Part shown: piece by piece, positions 1-8,636 of the stretch
How the letters are laid out: the number at the start of each line of letters is the position of its first letter
Position numbering within the stretch: position 1 is the first letter of the stretch
Assembly: GCA_049517675.1 (NCBI GenBank)
Contig: JBEKRV010000006.1
Location: 1 to 64,000 of the forward strand
Reading direction: 5' to 3'
Length of the DNA: 64,000 nucleotides
DNA from: Bog-756 sp049517675
GTDB lineage: Bacteria > Actinomycetota > Acidimicrobiia > Acidimicrobiales > RAAP-2
Made by a program: the position numbers and the translations under genes
The notes under the pieces: generated by a model
What the model was told of the DNA's origin: nothing
The model's input: only the letters and a program-made list of their open reading frames with translations
Database searches by the model: none

Positions 1-35
1 TCGAACAGCACGTCCTCGGCGGGGTCGGTTGCCAT
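1..35 (-). CDS. 5' end of a gene cut by the window edge
   Basis: An ATG at 33-35 on the minus strand opens a frame reading MATDPAEDVLF before the window ends. Only eleven residues are visible, so no family can be assigned. The opening and its place directly downstream of a crotonase operon would suit another crotonase or CoA-pathway enzyme, but that is a guess. Confidence 0.35.
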   Translation of the reverse strand, partial: MATDPAEDVLF

Positions 36-114
36 GTCCAGAATTCTTGCTGACCCACCGCCAAATCGCGAATCAGATGACTACTTCGTCAATTGCAAGT
101 TCTGACCCACGCTC

Positions 115-900
115 CTAGCGCTCCTCGCGGGGGGCGAGGAACCGGTCGAGGTTGGCACGCAGCTCGGGCGACGTGAACGACCGGTCCTCGGCGGCCAGCG
201 CGAAGTCCAGGGTGGCCACGACCGCCCGCTCGAGGTGGAGGTTGAGGATGCGCTTGGTGTCCTCCACCGCCTGGCGGGGCAGCCGCGCGATCCGGTGGGC
301 GCAGGCCAGGGCCTGTTCGAGGACGGCGTCGTCCGGGCACACGTGGTTGACCAGCCCCATCTGGGCGGCCCGTCCGGCCGGGATCCGGTCGCCGGTGAGG
401 GCGTACTCCTTGGCCAGCTGCAGGCTGGTCAAGAGCGGCCACGTGACCGGGCCCCCGTCGGCGGCAACCAGCCCGATCATGACGTGCGGATCGGCCAGGT
501 GCGCGCTCTCGGCCATGTAGACGATGTCCGACAGTGCGACCAGGCTGCAGCCCAGCCCGACCGCGGGTCCGTTCACGGCGGCCACGACGGGCACCCGGCA
601 CCGCACCATCCCGGTCACGATCTGGCGGCCGTGGGCGAGGGTCTCCTGGCGGAGCGATCCGTCCTTCGAGAGCTCGTCGAGGTAGGCGAAGTCGCCGCCC
701 GCGGAGAAGGCCCGGCCGTTGCCGGTGAGGACGACCGCACGGGCCCCGGTGTCGGCGTCGATCTGGGGGAACAGCTCGGCCAGCCCCCGGTGGAGCCCGT
801 GATTGGTGGCGTTGAGCTGTTCGGGCCTGTTCATCCGGACGATCCGGACCGGCCCGTCGTCCTCGACCTGCAGCTCCTCGGTGAGCCGGTAGGCGCTCAT
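115..900 (-). CDS. Enoyl-CoA hydratase/isomerase (crotonase) family protein
   Basis: A 261-residue crotonase-fold protein acting on CoA thioesters, the usual family length. The oxyanion-hole region GNGRAFSAGGDF lies near residue 65 and the second loop VNGPAVGLGCSL near residue 110. In classical hydratases two glutamates sit after the GCG-like loop and in the PE motif. Here the matching stretches read CSLVALSD and LADPHVMIGLVAADGG, so neither glutamate is obvious; isomerase, hydrolase or another crotonase chemistry is possible. The ATG overlaps the stop of the upstream acyl-CoA dehydrogenase as ATGA, so it is the last gene of a translationally coupled operon with that dehydrogenase pair and a ligase. 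The substrate is unknown. Confidence 0.9.
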   Translation of the reverse strand: MSAYRLTEELQVEDDGPVRIVRMNRPEQLNATNHGLHRGLAELFPQIDADTGARAVVLTGNGRAFSAGGDFAYLDELSKDGSLRQETLAHGRQIVTGMVRCRVPVVAAVNGPAVGLGCSLVALSDIVYMAESAHLADPHVMIGLVAADGGPVTWPLLTSLQLAKEYALTGDRIPAGRAAQMGLVNHVCPDDAVLEQALACAHRIARLPRQAVEDTKRILNLHLERAVVATLDFALAAEDRSFTSPELRANLDRFLAPREER

Positions 901-2027
901 GACGCGGGGAGGTGCAGGATCCGGCCGGCCACCAGGTTGCGTTGGATCTGGGAGGTCCCACCCATCACGCTCTGGGCCCGGCTGTAGAGGTACACCTTCA
1001 TGAGGGTGTCGTCGGGTCCGGTGCCCCGGGCGCCGCCGATCGAGAGTGCGGCATGCCCGACCGTCTGTTCCGTCCCGGTCATGAGCAATTTGTCCACCGA
1101 TCCCTCCGGTCCGTGCACGATCCCGTCGAGACGGTCGGAGAGCCGGCGACGTACGTGCAGCCGCAGCATCTCCGACTCGACGATAGCCCACGCCAGATCG
1201 CGGACCTGCTCCGTGCCGTAGGCCCCGGGGTCGCCGCGCACGTCGGCCACCAGGTCCTTCACCTGCTTGGTGTAACGACCGGCGAACCCCAGCTCGTGTG
1301 GCTCCCGCTCGTGGCTCACGATGGTCATCGCCAGCGGCCACCCCTCCCCCGGTCGACCGATCATGTTGGCGGCGGGCACCCGTGCGGCGTCGAAGAGCAC
1401 CTCGCCGAACTCCTTGGTGATCCCGTTGATCATGGGCAGGGGCCGCTGTTCGACGCCGGGCTGGCCCATCGGGAGTGCGAAGGCGGAGATCCCCTGGTGC
1501 CGGGCCACCTCGTGGTCGGTCCTGGCCAGGACCAGGCACCACTCGGCGTCGTCGGAGTAGCTCGTCCACACCTTGTGCCCGGTGATGACGTACTCGTCCC
1601 CGTCCCGATCGGCCCGGGTGCGCAGCGACGCCAGGTCGGACCCGGCGTCGGGCTCGCTGAAACCCTGGCACCAGCGGTCCCGGCCGTTGACGATGCCGGG
1701 GAGGAAGCGGGCCTGCACGTCCTCGTCGGCGTGCTCGAGGATGCCCTCGACCAGATAGCCCAGGCTGGGCCGGGGCGGGGCCCCGGCGGCGGCGAGCTCG
1801 TCGTCGACGATGACGTCGTAGACGCTCGGGAGGCCCTGCCCGCCGATCGACACGGGCCAGGTGACGCCGAAGAAGCCGGCGTCGTAGAGCGACCGGTGCC
1901 ACGCCGCCTGCCCGGACCAGTACTCGTCGTCGGTCGACGAGGCCGGGAGGCCCGGGTTGTGCAGCTCGAGCCAGGCCCGTAACCGGAGGCGGAACCCGGC
2001 CTCCTCGGGAGCGTCACCGAAGTCCAC
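897..2027 (-). CDS. Acyl-CoA dehydrogenase, FadE-type partner subunit
   Basis: A 376-residue flavoprotein predicted to introduce an alpha,beta double bond into an acyl-CoA. The N-terminal helical domain is followed by the FAD/substrate segment SEPDAGSDLASL and the C-terminal GGTSQIQRNLVAGRIL. I chose the GTG at 2025-2027 because GGAGG lies five bases upstream; this start overlaps the end of the preceding dehydrogenase gene by 14 bases. The tandem of two different dehydrogenase genes is the arrangement of the actinobacterial alpha2beta2 heteromers of steroid side-chain degradation (FadE26-27, FadE28-29), so the two products probably form one enzyme (inference). The substrate cannot be read from the sequence. 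Confidence 0.9.
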   Translation of the reverse strand: MDFGDAPEEAGFRLRLRAWLELHNPGLPASSTDDEYWSGQAAWHRSLYDAGFFGVTWPVSIGGQGLPSVYDVIVDDELAAAGAPPRPSLGYLVEGILEHADEDVQARFLPGIVNGRDRWCQGFSEPDAGSDLASLRTRADRDGDEYVITGHKVWTSYSDDAEWCLVLARTDHEVARHQGISAFALPMGQPGVEQRPLPMINGITKEFGEVLFDAARVPAANMIGRPGEGWPLAMTIVSHEREPHELGFAGRYTKQVKDLVADVRGDPGAYGTEQVRDLAWAIVESEMLRLHVRRRLSDRLDGIVHGPEGSVDKLLMTGTEQTVGHAALSIGGARGTGPDDTLMKVYLYSRAQSVMGGTSQIQRNLVAGRILHLPAS

Positions 2028-3054
2028 GGCCACCTCCGATCCCGTGGTGTGCGACGACCCGGTCGAGGCTCGCCCCCACACCGCCCAGCACGTCGGTGGA
2101 CAGGAGCGCCCGCCGCAAGAACACGTGGGCCAGGCACTCCCAGGTGTTGCCGATGCCCCCGTGCACCTGGATGACGGACTCGCACACCGTGCGCGCCGAC
2201 CTGGCGCAGTACGCCTTGGCGACGGCGGCGGCGGCCAGCGCGTCGCCGGGCTCGAGGGCGTCGACCGACCAGGCGGCGTGTAGGGCCACGCTCCGTGATC
2301 CCTCCATGAGCACGTACGCGTCGGCCAGCAGGTGCTGCACCGCCTGGAACGAGCCGATGGGCCGGTCGAACTGGCGACGCTGGGACGCGTACCCGACGGC
2401 CAGGTCCACCGCGCCCCGCATCACCCCGACGAGGTCGGCACAGTCGAGCGCCAGACCGAGCGCCGTCCACGTCGTCATCGCGTCCCCGGTCAGCGGCCGC
2501 GTGCCCGGTCCCTCGACCGGCACCGCGGGCCCCGGCCCCACGACGGCCCCGGGCCGGGTCAGGTCGGTGCCGGGGCCGGCCGGACCCAACGGGACCGATG
2601 CCAACCGGTGACCCGTTCCGTCCGGCACCAGCACCAGGGCGGCGGTCGCCCCCCGGGCGTCGGGGGCGACGGCGCCCGGGGGCGCCCCGGGGGCCGCCAC
2701 TGCCGCCGCGGCCAGCGATCCGGTCAACGCGACCGTCTCGGTGGCACCTGCCGGCGGCGCGCCGGCCAGCCTCCGCAGTTCGGCGGCCAGCGTCGGCCCG
2801 AGGAATGCCGTGTCGGCCAGCCCCCGGCCGAGCTCCTCCGCGACCACCGCGGCCTCGACCCCGGACGCAAGGGGTGCCCGTCCCTCCAGCGGTACCCGCA
2901 GCTCGCGCCAGCCCGCAGCGGAAACCGCGGCGTCGAGCTTGGCGGAACGCTCGATGTCGTCGAGGTCGCGCACCGTGCCCGGCCCGAGGTGGTCGACCAC
3001 CCGGGCCACCGAGTCGCGGAGCGCCTGTTGCTCGGGCGAGAGGCGGACATCCAT
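2014..3054 (-). CDS. Acyl-CoA dehydrogenase, second subunit of the pair
   Basis: A 346-residue acyl-CoA dehydrogenase-like protein. The start MDVRLSPEQQALRDSVARV is typical of the N-terminal domain, and the C-terminal half has GGIGNTWECLAHVFLRR, the pattern seen in the partner subunit of heteromeric FadE enzymes. The middle is rich in Ala, Gly and Pro and poorly conserved. The ATG overlaps the upstream ligase stop as TGATG, which fixes the start. Because an alpha-type gene follows immediately, I read it as the non-identical partner in a heterotetramer. It may contribute FAD binding more than catalysis, but I did not establish which subunit holds the catalytic base. Confidence 0.88.
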   Translation of the reverse strand: MDVRLSPEQQALRDSVARVVDHLGPGTVRDLDDIERSAKLDAAVSAAGWRELRVPLEGRAPLASGVEAAVVAEELGRGLADTAFLGPTLAAELRRLAGAPPAGATETVALTGSLAAAAVAAPGAPPGAVAPDARGATAALVLVPDGTGHRLASVPLGPAGPGTDLTRPGAVVGPGPAVPVEGPGTRPLTGDAMTTWTALGLALDCADLVGVMRGAVDLAVGYASQRRQFDRPIGSFQAVQHLLADAYVLMEGSRSVALHAAWSVDALEPGDALAAAAVAKAYCARSARTVCESVIQVHGGIGNTWECLAHVFLRRALLSTDVLGGVGASLDRVVAHHGIGGGRGLR

Positions 3055-4562
3055 CAGCCGTGCCCGCGCGGCGCCAGCAGGATCGGCGTCCACTCGTCGC
3101 GCAGGGTGCGCCGCAGCACCTTGCCCGAGGGCAGCCGGGGGATGGCGTCGACGAAGACCACGTGCCGGACCTGCTTGTAGGTGGCCAGGGAGCCGGCCAC
3201 CAGCTCCTGGATCTCCTCGGCGGTGGCGGTCCGGTCCGGGTCCACCTGCACCACCGCGACCGGGACCTCACCCGCCCGCTCGTCGGCCAGACCGAAGACC
3301 GCACAGTCGAGGACCGACGGATGGCCGCGCAGGACCTCCTCGACCTCGGCCGGCGCCACCTGGAACCCGTTGACCTTGATCATCTCCTTGGAGCGGTCGG
3401 TCAGGTGGACCCATCCCCCGGGTTCCAGCCAGCCCACGTCCCCCGTGCGGTACCACCCGTCGGCGAAGGCGCCCGCCGACTCCTCCTCGGGGAGGTAGCC
3501 GGCCATCACCGACGGGCTCGACACCTGGATCTCGCCGATGCCCCCCGGAGGCAGCACCTCGCCGGTGACGAGGTCGGCGACCCGTAGCTCCACCCCCTCG
3601 GGTGGGAGGCCGGCCGAATCGAGCCTCCACGACCCCGGGTCGTGCACCGGGTTACAGGCGATGACCGGGACCTCGCTGGCCCCGTAGGCCGGGAGCCACC
3701 GCACCCCGGTCCGCTCGGTCACCACCCCGGCGACGTGCTCGCTGACCGGCGTCGCCCCCCACATGATGTAGCGCAACGACGAGAGGTCGTAGCGCTCGAG
3801 GTCCGGATGGTTGGCCATGGCCAGGGCGATCGGGGCCACGGCCATCTCGAGGGTCATCCGTTCGGCCTCGATGCGCTCCAGGACCTCGTCGAGGTCGAAA
3901 CGCCGGTGCAGGCGGACGGTGGCCCCGGCCGACGCAGCGGCCAACAGGTTGAGCAGGCCGAGGATGTGCGAGGGCGGCGTCGCCACCTGGAACCGGTCGT
4001 CCGGGCCGAGACCGAGCGTGGCACACCAGTCCGCGGTGGCACAGCCCATCGTGCGGTGGGTGTGGCGGACCGCCTTGGGCAGTCCGGTGGTGCCCGAGCT
4101 GAAGACCAGCACCACCTCGTCCACGTCATCCATTGCGACGTAAGACGAAGGGGCGTCGACGGGGTCGGTCGCCTCCAGGTGGTCGAGGTCGACGACGCGG
4201 TCCCTACCGAGCATCCCACCCAGCAGTTCGACGGCGGGCCCGTCGGCAACCGCGTGGACGGGACCGGTCAGCTCCAAGGCATGAGCGGTCTCGACGGCCT
4301 TCCAGGCCGGGCTGAGGAGCACGGCCGCCGCACCGATCTTGCTGATGCCGTGGATCGCCACCACGAACTCCGGACGGTTCGATGTCATCAAGGCCACACG
4401 GTCGCCGGGGCGGATCCCGCGGGAGCGGAGACGGCGCCCGAAGTCGGTGCTGGCGTCGTCCAGGTCACGGAAGGACCACCGGACATCGCCCGCCAACACG
4501 GCGTCACGATCCCCGAACCGCTCTGCGGCCCGGTGCAGCGCATCGTGCATCAGGGCGGGCAT
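3054..4562 (-). CDS. AMP-forming acyl-CoA ligase
   Basis: A 502-residue member of the ANL (AMP-binding) family, which activates a carboxylic acid to its CoA thioester through an acyl-adenylate. The P-loop-like motif FSSGTTGLPKAVRHTHR lies near residue 155, the YGASE-type motif near 270, the hinge aspartate region YRTGDVGW near 380 and the C-terminal lysine motif LPSGKVLRRTL near 485. Length is normal for medium or bulky acid ligases. It is first in a coupled operon with a dehydrogenase pair and a crotonase, so it probably supplies their CoA substrate. Two in-frame ATGs exist (4601 and 4562); I chose 4562 because the family usually begins close to the first helix. Substrate unknown. Confidence 0.9.
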   Translation of the reverse strand: MPALMHDALHRAAERFGDRDAVLAGDVRWSFRDLDDASTDFGRRLRSRGIRPGDRVALMTSNRPEFVVAIHGISKIGAAAVLLSPAWKAVETAHALELTGPVHAVADGPAVELLGGMLGRDRVVDLDHLEATDPVDAPSSYVAMDDVDEVVLVFSSGTTGLPKAVRHTHRTMGCATADWCATLGLGPDDRFQVATPPSHILGLLNLLAAASAGATVRLHRRFDLDEVLERIEAERMTLEMAVAPIALAMANHPDLERYDLSSLRYIMWGATPVSEHVAGVVTERTGVRWLPAYGASEVPVIACNPVHDPGSWRLDSAGLPPEGVELRVADLVTGEVLPPGGIGEIQVSSPSVMAGYLPEEESAGAFADGWYRTGDVGWLEPGGWVHLTDRSKEMIKVNGFQVAPAEVEEVLRGHPSVLDCAVFGLADERAGEVPVAVVQVDPDRTATAEEIQELVAGSLATYKQVRHVVFVDAIPRLPSGKVLRRTLRDEWTPILLAPRGHG

Positions 4563-4603
4563 CGGAAAGATTCTTCTCGTCCGGGAGATCGACGTCAACA
4601 CCA

Positions 4604-4624
4604 GTGGAATGTAACGTTCTCCAC
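4604..4624. promoter_or_regulatory. Imperfect 21-bp inverted repeat at a divergent promoter
   Basis: Arms GTGGA (4604-4608) and TCCAC (4620-4624) enclose AACGTT, itself palindromic but off-centre. The repeat ends two bases before the ATG of the plus-strand dehydrogenase and lies about 40 bp upstream of the ligase ATG. A repressor site is possible; the evidence is symmetry and position only. Confidence 0.35.
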
Positions 4625-4625
4625 C

Positions 4626-5807
4626 ATGACCCCGGAGCCGTCAGCACCAGTCGCCACGGCTCCCACCGACCCCGAGGTCCGACGCGAGATCATCGACACC
4701 GTCCGCCGATTCGTCGCCAACGAGGTCATCCCGGTGGCGTCCGCCCTCGAGCACGACGACGCCTATCCGGCCGACATCGTGGACCAGATGCGCGAGCTCG
4801 GACTCTTCGGCGTGACCATCCCCGAGACCTACGGCGGCCTCGGCCTCGACCTGTCGACCTACATCGGCGTCATCGAGGAGCTGGCCTACGGCTGGATGAG
4901 CCTGACCGGCGTCATCAACACCCACACCATGGCGGCCACGCTGATCATGACGCACGGCAGCGAGCAGCAGAAGCAACGCTGGCTCCCCACCATGGCCTAC
5001 GGCGACCGGCGCGGCGCACTGTCGCTGTCGGAACCGGACGCCGGCAGCGACACCCGCAACATCTCCTGCAGGGCGTCGCGGGACGGGGACGAGTTCGTGG
5101 TCAACGGGACCAAGGCCTGGGTGACCAACGGCGAGCGGGCCGGGATCGTCGCCCTGGCCGCCCGAACCGAGGAGGGGATCTCCGCATTCATCGTCGAGAA
5201 GGAGCCCGGCCCGCGGTCCGGGGGGATCTCGGTCGGCAAGCATGTCGGCAAGCTGGGCTACCGGGGCGTCGAGACCGTCGAGATGTCCTACGTCGACCAC
5301 CGCATTCCGGCCGCCAACCTCATCGGCGAGGCCGGGCGCGGGCTGCCCCAGATCCTGGGGGTGCTCGAGGTCGGACGCATCAACATCGCGGCCCGGGCCG
5401 TGGGCGTCGCGCGGGCCGCCTTCGACGCTGCTCTCTCCTACGCCCGAGAGCGAGAGACCTTCGGCAAGCCGATCGGTGAGCACCAGGCCATCCAGCTCAA
5501 GCTGGCCGACATGGCCACCCACCTCGAGGCGGCTCGCCTGCTCACCAGGAACGCCGCCGAACGCAAGGCCGCAGGGCTCCGCTGCGACGTCGAGGCCGGC
5601 ATGGCCAAGCTCTTCGCCAGCGAGACGGCGCTCGAGCTGGCCACCGAGTCCATGCGGATCCACGGGGGCATGGGCTACACGGTCGACCTGCCCGTCGAGC
5701 GGTACTTCCGGGACGCGCCACTGATGGTCATCGGCGAAGGCACCAACGAGATCCAGCGCCTGGTCATCGCCCGGGGCCTCCTGGCACGGGCCCGTGAGGA
5801 CGACTGA
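4626..5807 (+). CDS. Acyl-CoA dehydrogenase
   Basis: A 393-residue, full-length acyl-CoA dehydrogenase of the homotetrameric short/medium-chain type. It has the flavin loop LSLSEPDAGSD near residue 140, the second signature QAIQLKLADMATHLEAARL near residue 290 and the C-terminal IGEGTNEIQRLVIARGL. The Glu of the EGTNEIQ segment and the GGMGYT motif are intact. It stands alone, divergent from the ligase operon, and its ATG at 4626 sits directly after an inverted repeat. No good Shine-Dalgarno sequence precedes it, so a short or leaderless transcript is possible. Function beyond acyl-CoA oxidation is not inferable. Confidence 0.93.
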   Translation: MTPEPSAPVATAPTDPEVRREIIDTVRRFVANEVIPVASALEHDDAYPADIVDQMRELGLFGVTIPETYGGLGLDLSTYIGVIEELAYGWMSLTGVINTHTMAATLIMTHGSEQQKQRWLPTMAYGDRRGALSLSEPDAGSDTRNISCRASRDGDEFVVNGTKAWVTNGERAGIVALAARTEEGISAFIVEKEPGPRSGGISVGKHVGKLGYRGVETVEMSYVDHRIPAANLIGEAGRGLPQILGVLEVGRINIAARAVGVARAAFDAALSYARERETFGKPIGEHQAIQLKLADMATHLEAARLLTRNAAERKAAGLRCDVEAGMAKLFASETALELATESMRIHGGMGYTVDLPVERYFRDAPLMVIGEGTNEIQRLVIARGLLARAREDD

Positions 5808-5959
5808 CCCGACCACCGACCGACCGGTGACCCGGCCGACCCGTCGTCGGTCCGGAAGAGAGCGTGTCAAGCGAATCGGCCAGCATCGTCCTGGCTATAT
5901 CCACTGCCCCCAACCTGGCACCTCGGGGGCACCCTTGCAGCCCCACCTGAGACTCTGGC

Positions 5960-7291
5960 TCAGGAGATAATCAGGGGGATTGTGGCCTGGATCGTGGTCT
6001 TGGTCTTGACCGGCTTGCCTTTGCTATTGAGGGTGGTCACCGTCTCGGTGACTTTCACCGAAACCGAACTCGGACCAGCGCTCAGGCTCTTGCTCGGCGT
6101 TCCCGACAGAACCCCACCTGAAGAGAGCTTAAGGCCCTTGGGGAGAGCGGTGGCCGGGGCGACGACGGTGCCCTTAGCCCACTTCAGGGTGGTCGCGTAG
6201 GGGCTGGCGCTGGCATCAACGTTGGCTACCTGAAGGTCAACCGGCACATAGACCGTTCCCGGAGTGATGGCGAGCGTTGGGGGACTCGGCAGGACAACGG
6301 CAAAGCTCAGGCCGCCGATTTCGGACATGTTGTTGCCATTGAGGTTGGTCACCCAGACATGGGTACCGTCGGAGGAAATGTCCGTGGGACTGTTACCCAC
6401 TCCGATGGTGCTGGCCGCCAGGGTTCCGTCGGCGTAAACTGCAGTCGAGGCGTCGAGTTCGGTCACCGTGGCGTCAGCTGAGTTCGTCACCCAGACATGG
6501 GTACCGTCGGAGGAGATGCCCTCGGGATGGCTGCCCACGTCGATGGTATTGACGACCAATCCGAAGAGAGTGGACAGTTCGGTCACCGTATTGCTGTTGG
6601 CGTTGTTCGTCACCCAGACGTGAGTTCCGTCCGAAGAGATTCCCCACGGTTCGCCACCCACATCGATGTTCTGGACGACCGATCCGTCCGACGCGTTGAT
6701 CTCGGTCACCGTTTCGCCAAGCGGGTTTGCTACCCAGACATGGGTGCCATCAGAGGAAACGCCGAAGGCAGCACGGAAGACCCCCGTGTCGATGGTCTTG
6801 ACAACCGCACCGGTCGAGGCGTCGAGCTCAGTCACCGTACCGTCGCCGCCCGGCGACTCTGCGCCGCCCGTAACCCAGACGTGAGTTCCGTCCGAGGAGA
6901 TTCCCTCGGGCTCGTAGCCCATATCGATTGTGTTCACCACCGCTCCGGTCGAAGCATCCAGTTCAGTCACCGAGAGGCCGCTCCAGTCCGCCACCCAAAC
7001 GTGGGTACCGTCGGATGAGATGGCCTCCGGGCTGCTGCCCACGTCGATGGTGTTGACCACCGCACCGGTCGAGGGGTCCAGCTCAGTCACCGTGTCGTCG
7101 GAAGAGTTCGCCACCCAGACGTGAATGCCGTCGTCGGAAACGCCGTCGGGACCGTTGCCTACGCCGTAGTTTGTGACCACCGATATCGCCGAGGCAGGCA
7201 GGGAATCGACGAATACCAATCCAACGCCAACCCCGGCACACAGCATGGACCCCGCCAGTACCGTCCGTAGACCCACCTTGATTCGACCCAT
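5960..7291 (-). CDS. Secreted YVTN-type beta-propeller repeat protein with a C-terminal Ig-like domain
   Basis: 443 residues. Residues 1 to about 34 form a signal peptide (basic start MGRIKVGLR, hydrophobic core, cleavage region near LPASAIS). Then come about seven repeats of roughly 40 residues built on ISSDGTHVWVTN, TVTELDASTGAVV and TIDVGSSP, the pattern of YVTN/NHL-like propeller blades. The C-terminus contains LPKGLKLSSGGVLSGTP, the hallmark of He_PIG-type putative Ig domains. It is predicted to be extracellular or cell-wall associated. I see no LPXTG sorting signal and no C-terminal membrane anchor. The ATG at 7289-7291 is preceded by AGAGAGG. Such proteins often bind other surface molecules; a specific role cannot be given. 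Codon use looks less GC-rich than in the flanking catabolic genes. Confidence 0.85.
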   Translation of the reverse strand: MGRIKVGLRTVLAGSMLCAGVGVGLVFVDSLPASAISVVTNYGVGNGPDGVSDDGIHVWVANSSDDTVTELDPSTGAVVNTIDVGSSPEAISSDGTHVWVADWSGLSVTELDASTGAVVNTIDMGYEPEGISSDGTHVWVTGGAESPGGDGTVTELDASTGAVVKTIDTGVFRAAFGVSSDGTHVWVANPLGETVTEINASDGSVVQNIDVGGEPWGISSDGTHVWVTNNANSNTVTELSTLFGLVVNTIDVGSHPEGISSDGTHVWVTNSADATVTELDASTAVYADGTLAASTIGVGNSPTDISSDGTHVWVTNLNGNNMSEIGGLSFAVVLPSPPTLAITPGTVYVPVDLQVANVDASASPYATTLKWAKGTVVAPATALPKGLKLSSGGVLSGTPSKSLSAGPSSVSVKVTETVTTLNSKGKPVKTKTTIQATIPLIIS

Positions 7292-7609
7292 GGGCCTCTC
7301 TTCCCGTTTCTTGGGGGTGCGGTCCGCACGTCCGCCGTCACCGACTGTGATGAAGCTAAGCACCGAGCAACACTGCCAGCAATCACATTCACCTTCTGTT
7401 TACCGAAAGTTTTCGCTGGGTGACTGGGTGGCCACGGATGGGTGGAACGGGGTGCCCCTAACGCCGGTTCAGGGACCTATGTGACGACACCGGAATCGCC
7501 CGGCGCCGCAAGTGTGGACCCAGATACCGGACAGGGTGGCATCCACGGCGGACTCGTGAGGGACGGCAGCGGCTGGATCCAGTGACCTCAAAGGCGATCT
7601 GGCGGAGTG
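7292..7609. other. Non-coding stretch upstream of the beta-propeller gene
   Basis: 318 bp with no convincing gene. It holds a 13-bp inverted repeat, GTGCGG-T-CCGCAC, at 7317-7329, only 25 bp upstream of the propeller ATG, and a weaker one, CGAAA-N2-TTTCG, at 7404-7415. Either could be an operator or a leader hairpin. Nothing else was recognised. Confidence 0.4.
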
Positions 7610-8404
7610 TCACGGACGTCCGGCACGTCCGACGGCAACCCGCTCGATCAGCACGATCCCGTCCGACGTCCCCTCCGCCGCGTAGTGGTTGGCAACGATG
7701 AAAAGTGTCCGGCCGTCCTCACCGCCAAGCATGCACGCAAAGCAGCCACGATCGGCGTCGATCGACTGGAGCACCTCACCGCCTTCCGCGATTCGCGTAC
7801 AGCGCTGTTCGGGGACACTGGCATACCAGATCGCCCCTTCGTCATCGACACAGATGCCGTCGGGCGCGGATCCAGGGCCGAGGTCCGCCCAAACCCGACG
7901 ATCGACCAGCCCACCCTGTTCGGTGATCGTCCAGGCCGTGAGTCGATCGGCGTGGGATTCGGCAACCACCAGTGTGTCGTCCTGGAGGATCACCATTCCA
8001 TTGGGGAACCAAACGTTATCCGCGACTTGACGACTACTCCCGTCTGGCATCACCAGCGTCACGATCCCTGGTTTGCGCGCCTCCCAGGGCATCGAACCCG
8101 GCATGTCGACCCAGGCGCGACCTGTAGCGTCGATCACGATCTCGTTGAACGGCTGACCCGGCGCCCCATAGGGCTGCAGATCTGGCCCGACCACCAATCC
8201 TCCACCCGTGGTGACAACGAGACGACCGTCGGGTAGCCAGTCGATCGAGAAGGGCAAGCCTTCGATTCTGGCCACGACTTCACGGCCCCCGTCGACGTCG
8301 AATACCAGGATCTCGCCAGCGAGCCAGTCACACATCCAAAACCGGCCGTCATGCCAGCGGGGCGACTCGCCCATCTGTATGCCGGTCGCAAAGGTCTCAG
8401 GCAT
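7610..8404 (-). CDS. SMP-30/gluconolactonase-like family protein
   Basis: A 264-residue six-bladed propeller enzyme of the SMP-30/gluconolactonase/LRE-like family (metal-dependent lactonases and related hydrolases, cytoplasmic). The N-terminal ESPRWHDGRFWMCDW matches the family's E-(G/S)-P-x-W opening with its metal-binding Glu. DNVWFPNGMVI (about 137-147) carries the conserved NG pair, and PDGICVDDEGAIWYA (about 192-206) carries the conserved PDG-D segment. A longer start exists at 8440; I prefer the ATG at 8404 because the family starts just before the first blade. It is transcribed alone. About 100 bp upstream, at 8485-8502, is a symmetric sequence beginning ACCGACCG and ending GGTTCGGT that could be an operator. 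The true lactone substrate is not known. Confidence 0.85.
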   Translation of the reverse strand: MPETFATGIQMGESPRWHDGRFWMCDWLAGEILVFDVDGGREVVARIEGLPFSIDWLPDGRLVVTTGGGLVVGPDLQPYGAPGQPFNEIVIDATGRAWVDMPGSMPWEARKPGIVTLVMPDGSSRQVADNVWFPNGMVILQDDTLVVAESHADRLTAWTITEQGGLVDRRVWADLGPGSAPDGICVDDEGAIWYASVPEQRCTRIAEGGEVLQSIDADRGCFACMLGGEDGRTLFIVANHYAAEGTSDGIVLIERVAVGRAGRP

Positions 8405-8636
8405 CTGACTCTCGGCTGCTTCTCGATGAACCCATGACATCTCTTCGGGGATCGAGCCTATCGACAGGCGACGTCACAGAGGTGACCGACCGCCGGTTCG
8501 GTGTCGCGCCTCTGGAGTGAGACTCGGTCCCCGATCGGACCCACTTGCACGCCCAACATGAGGCAATTGGAATTACCGAACCTGACTCGAACGGAATGAA
8601 GACCACCAGTCGCGCATCCTTTGTACGCGCAGGCGT

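Noticed and set aside
1430..3304. Long open frames antisense or out of frame within the dehydrogenase and ligase genes
   Set aside because: Arg/Gly/Pro-rich translations without motifs; the real genes have clear families and overlapping stops. A normal result of high GC.
5819..5828. ACCGACCGGT, the core of the 12-mer, behind the dehydrogenase at 4626
   Set aside because: It follows a gene and precedes no start; the outer bases do not match. Taken as chance.
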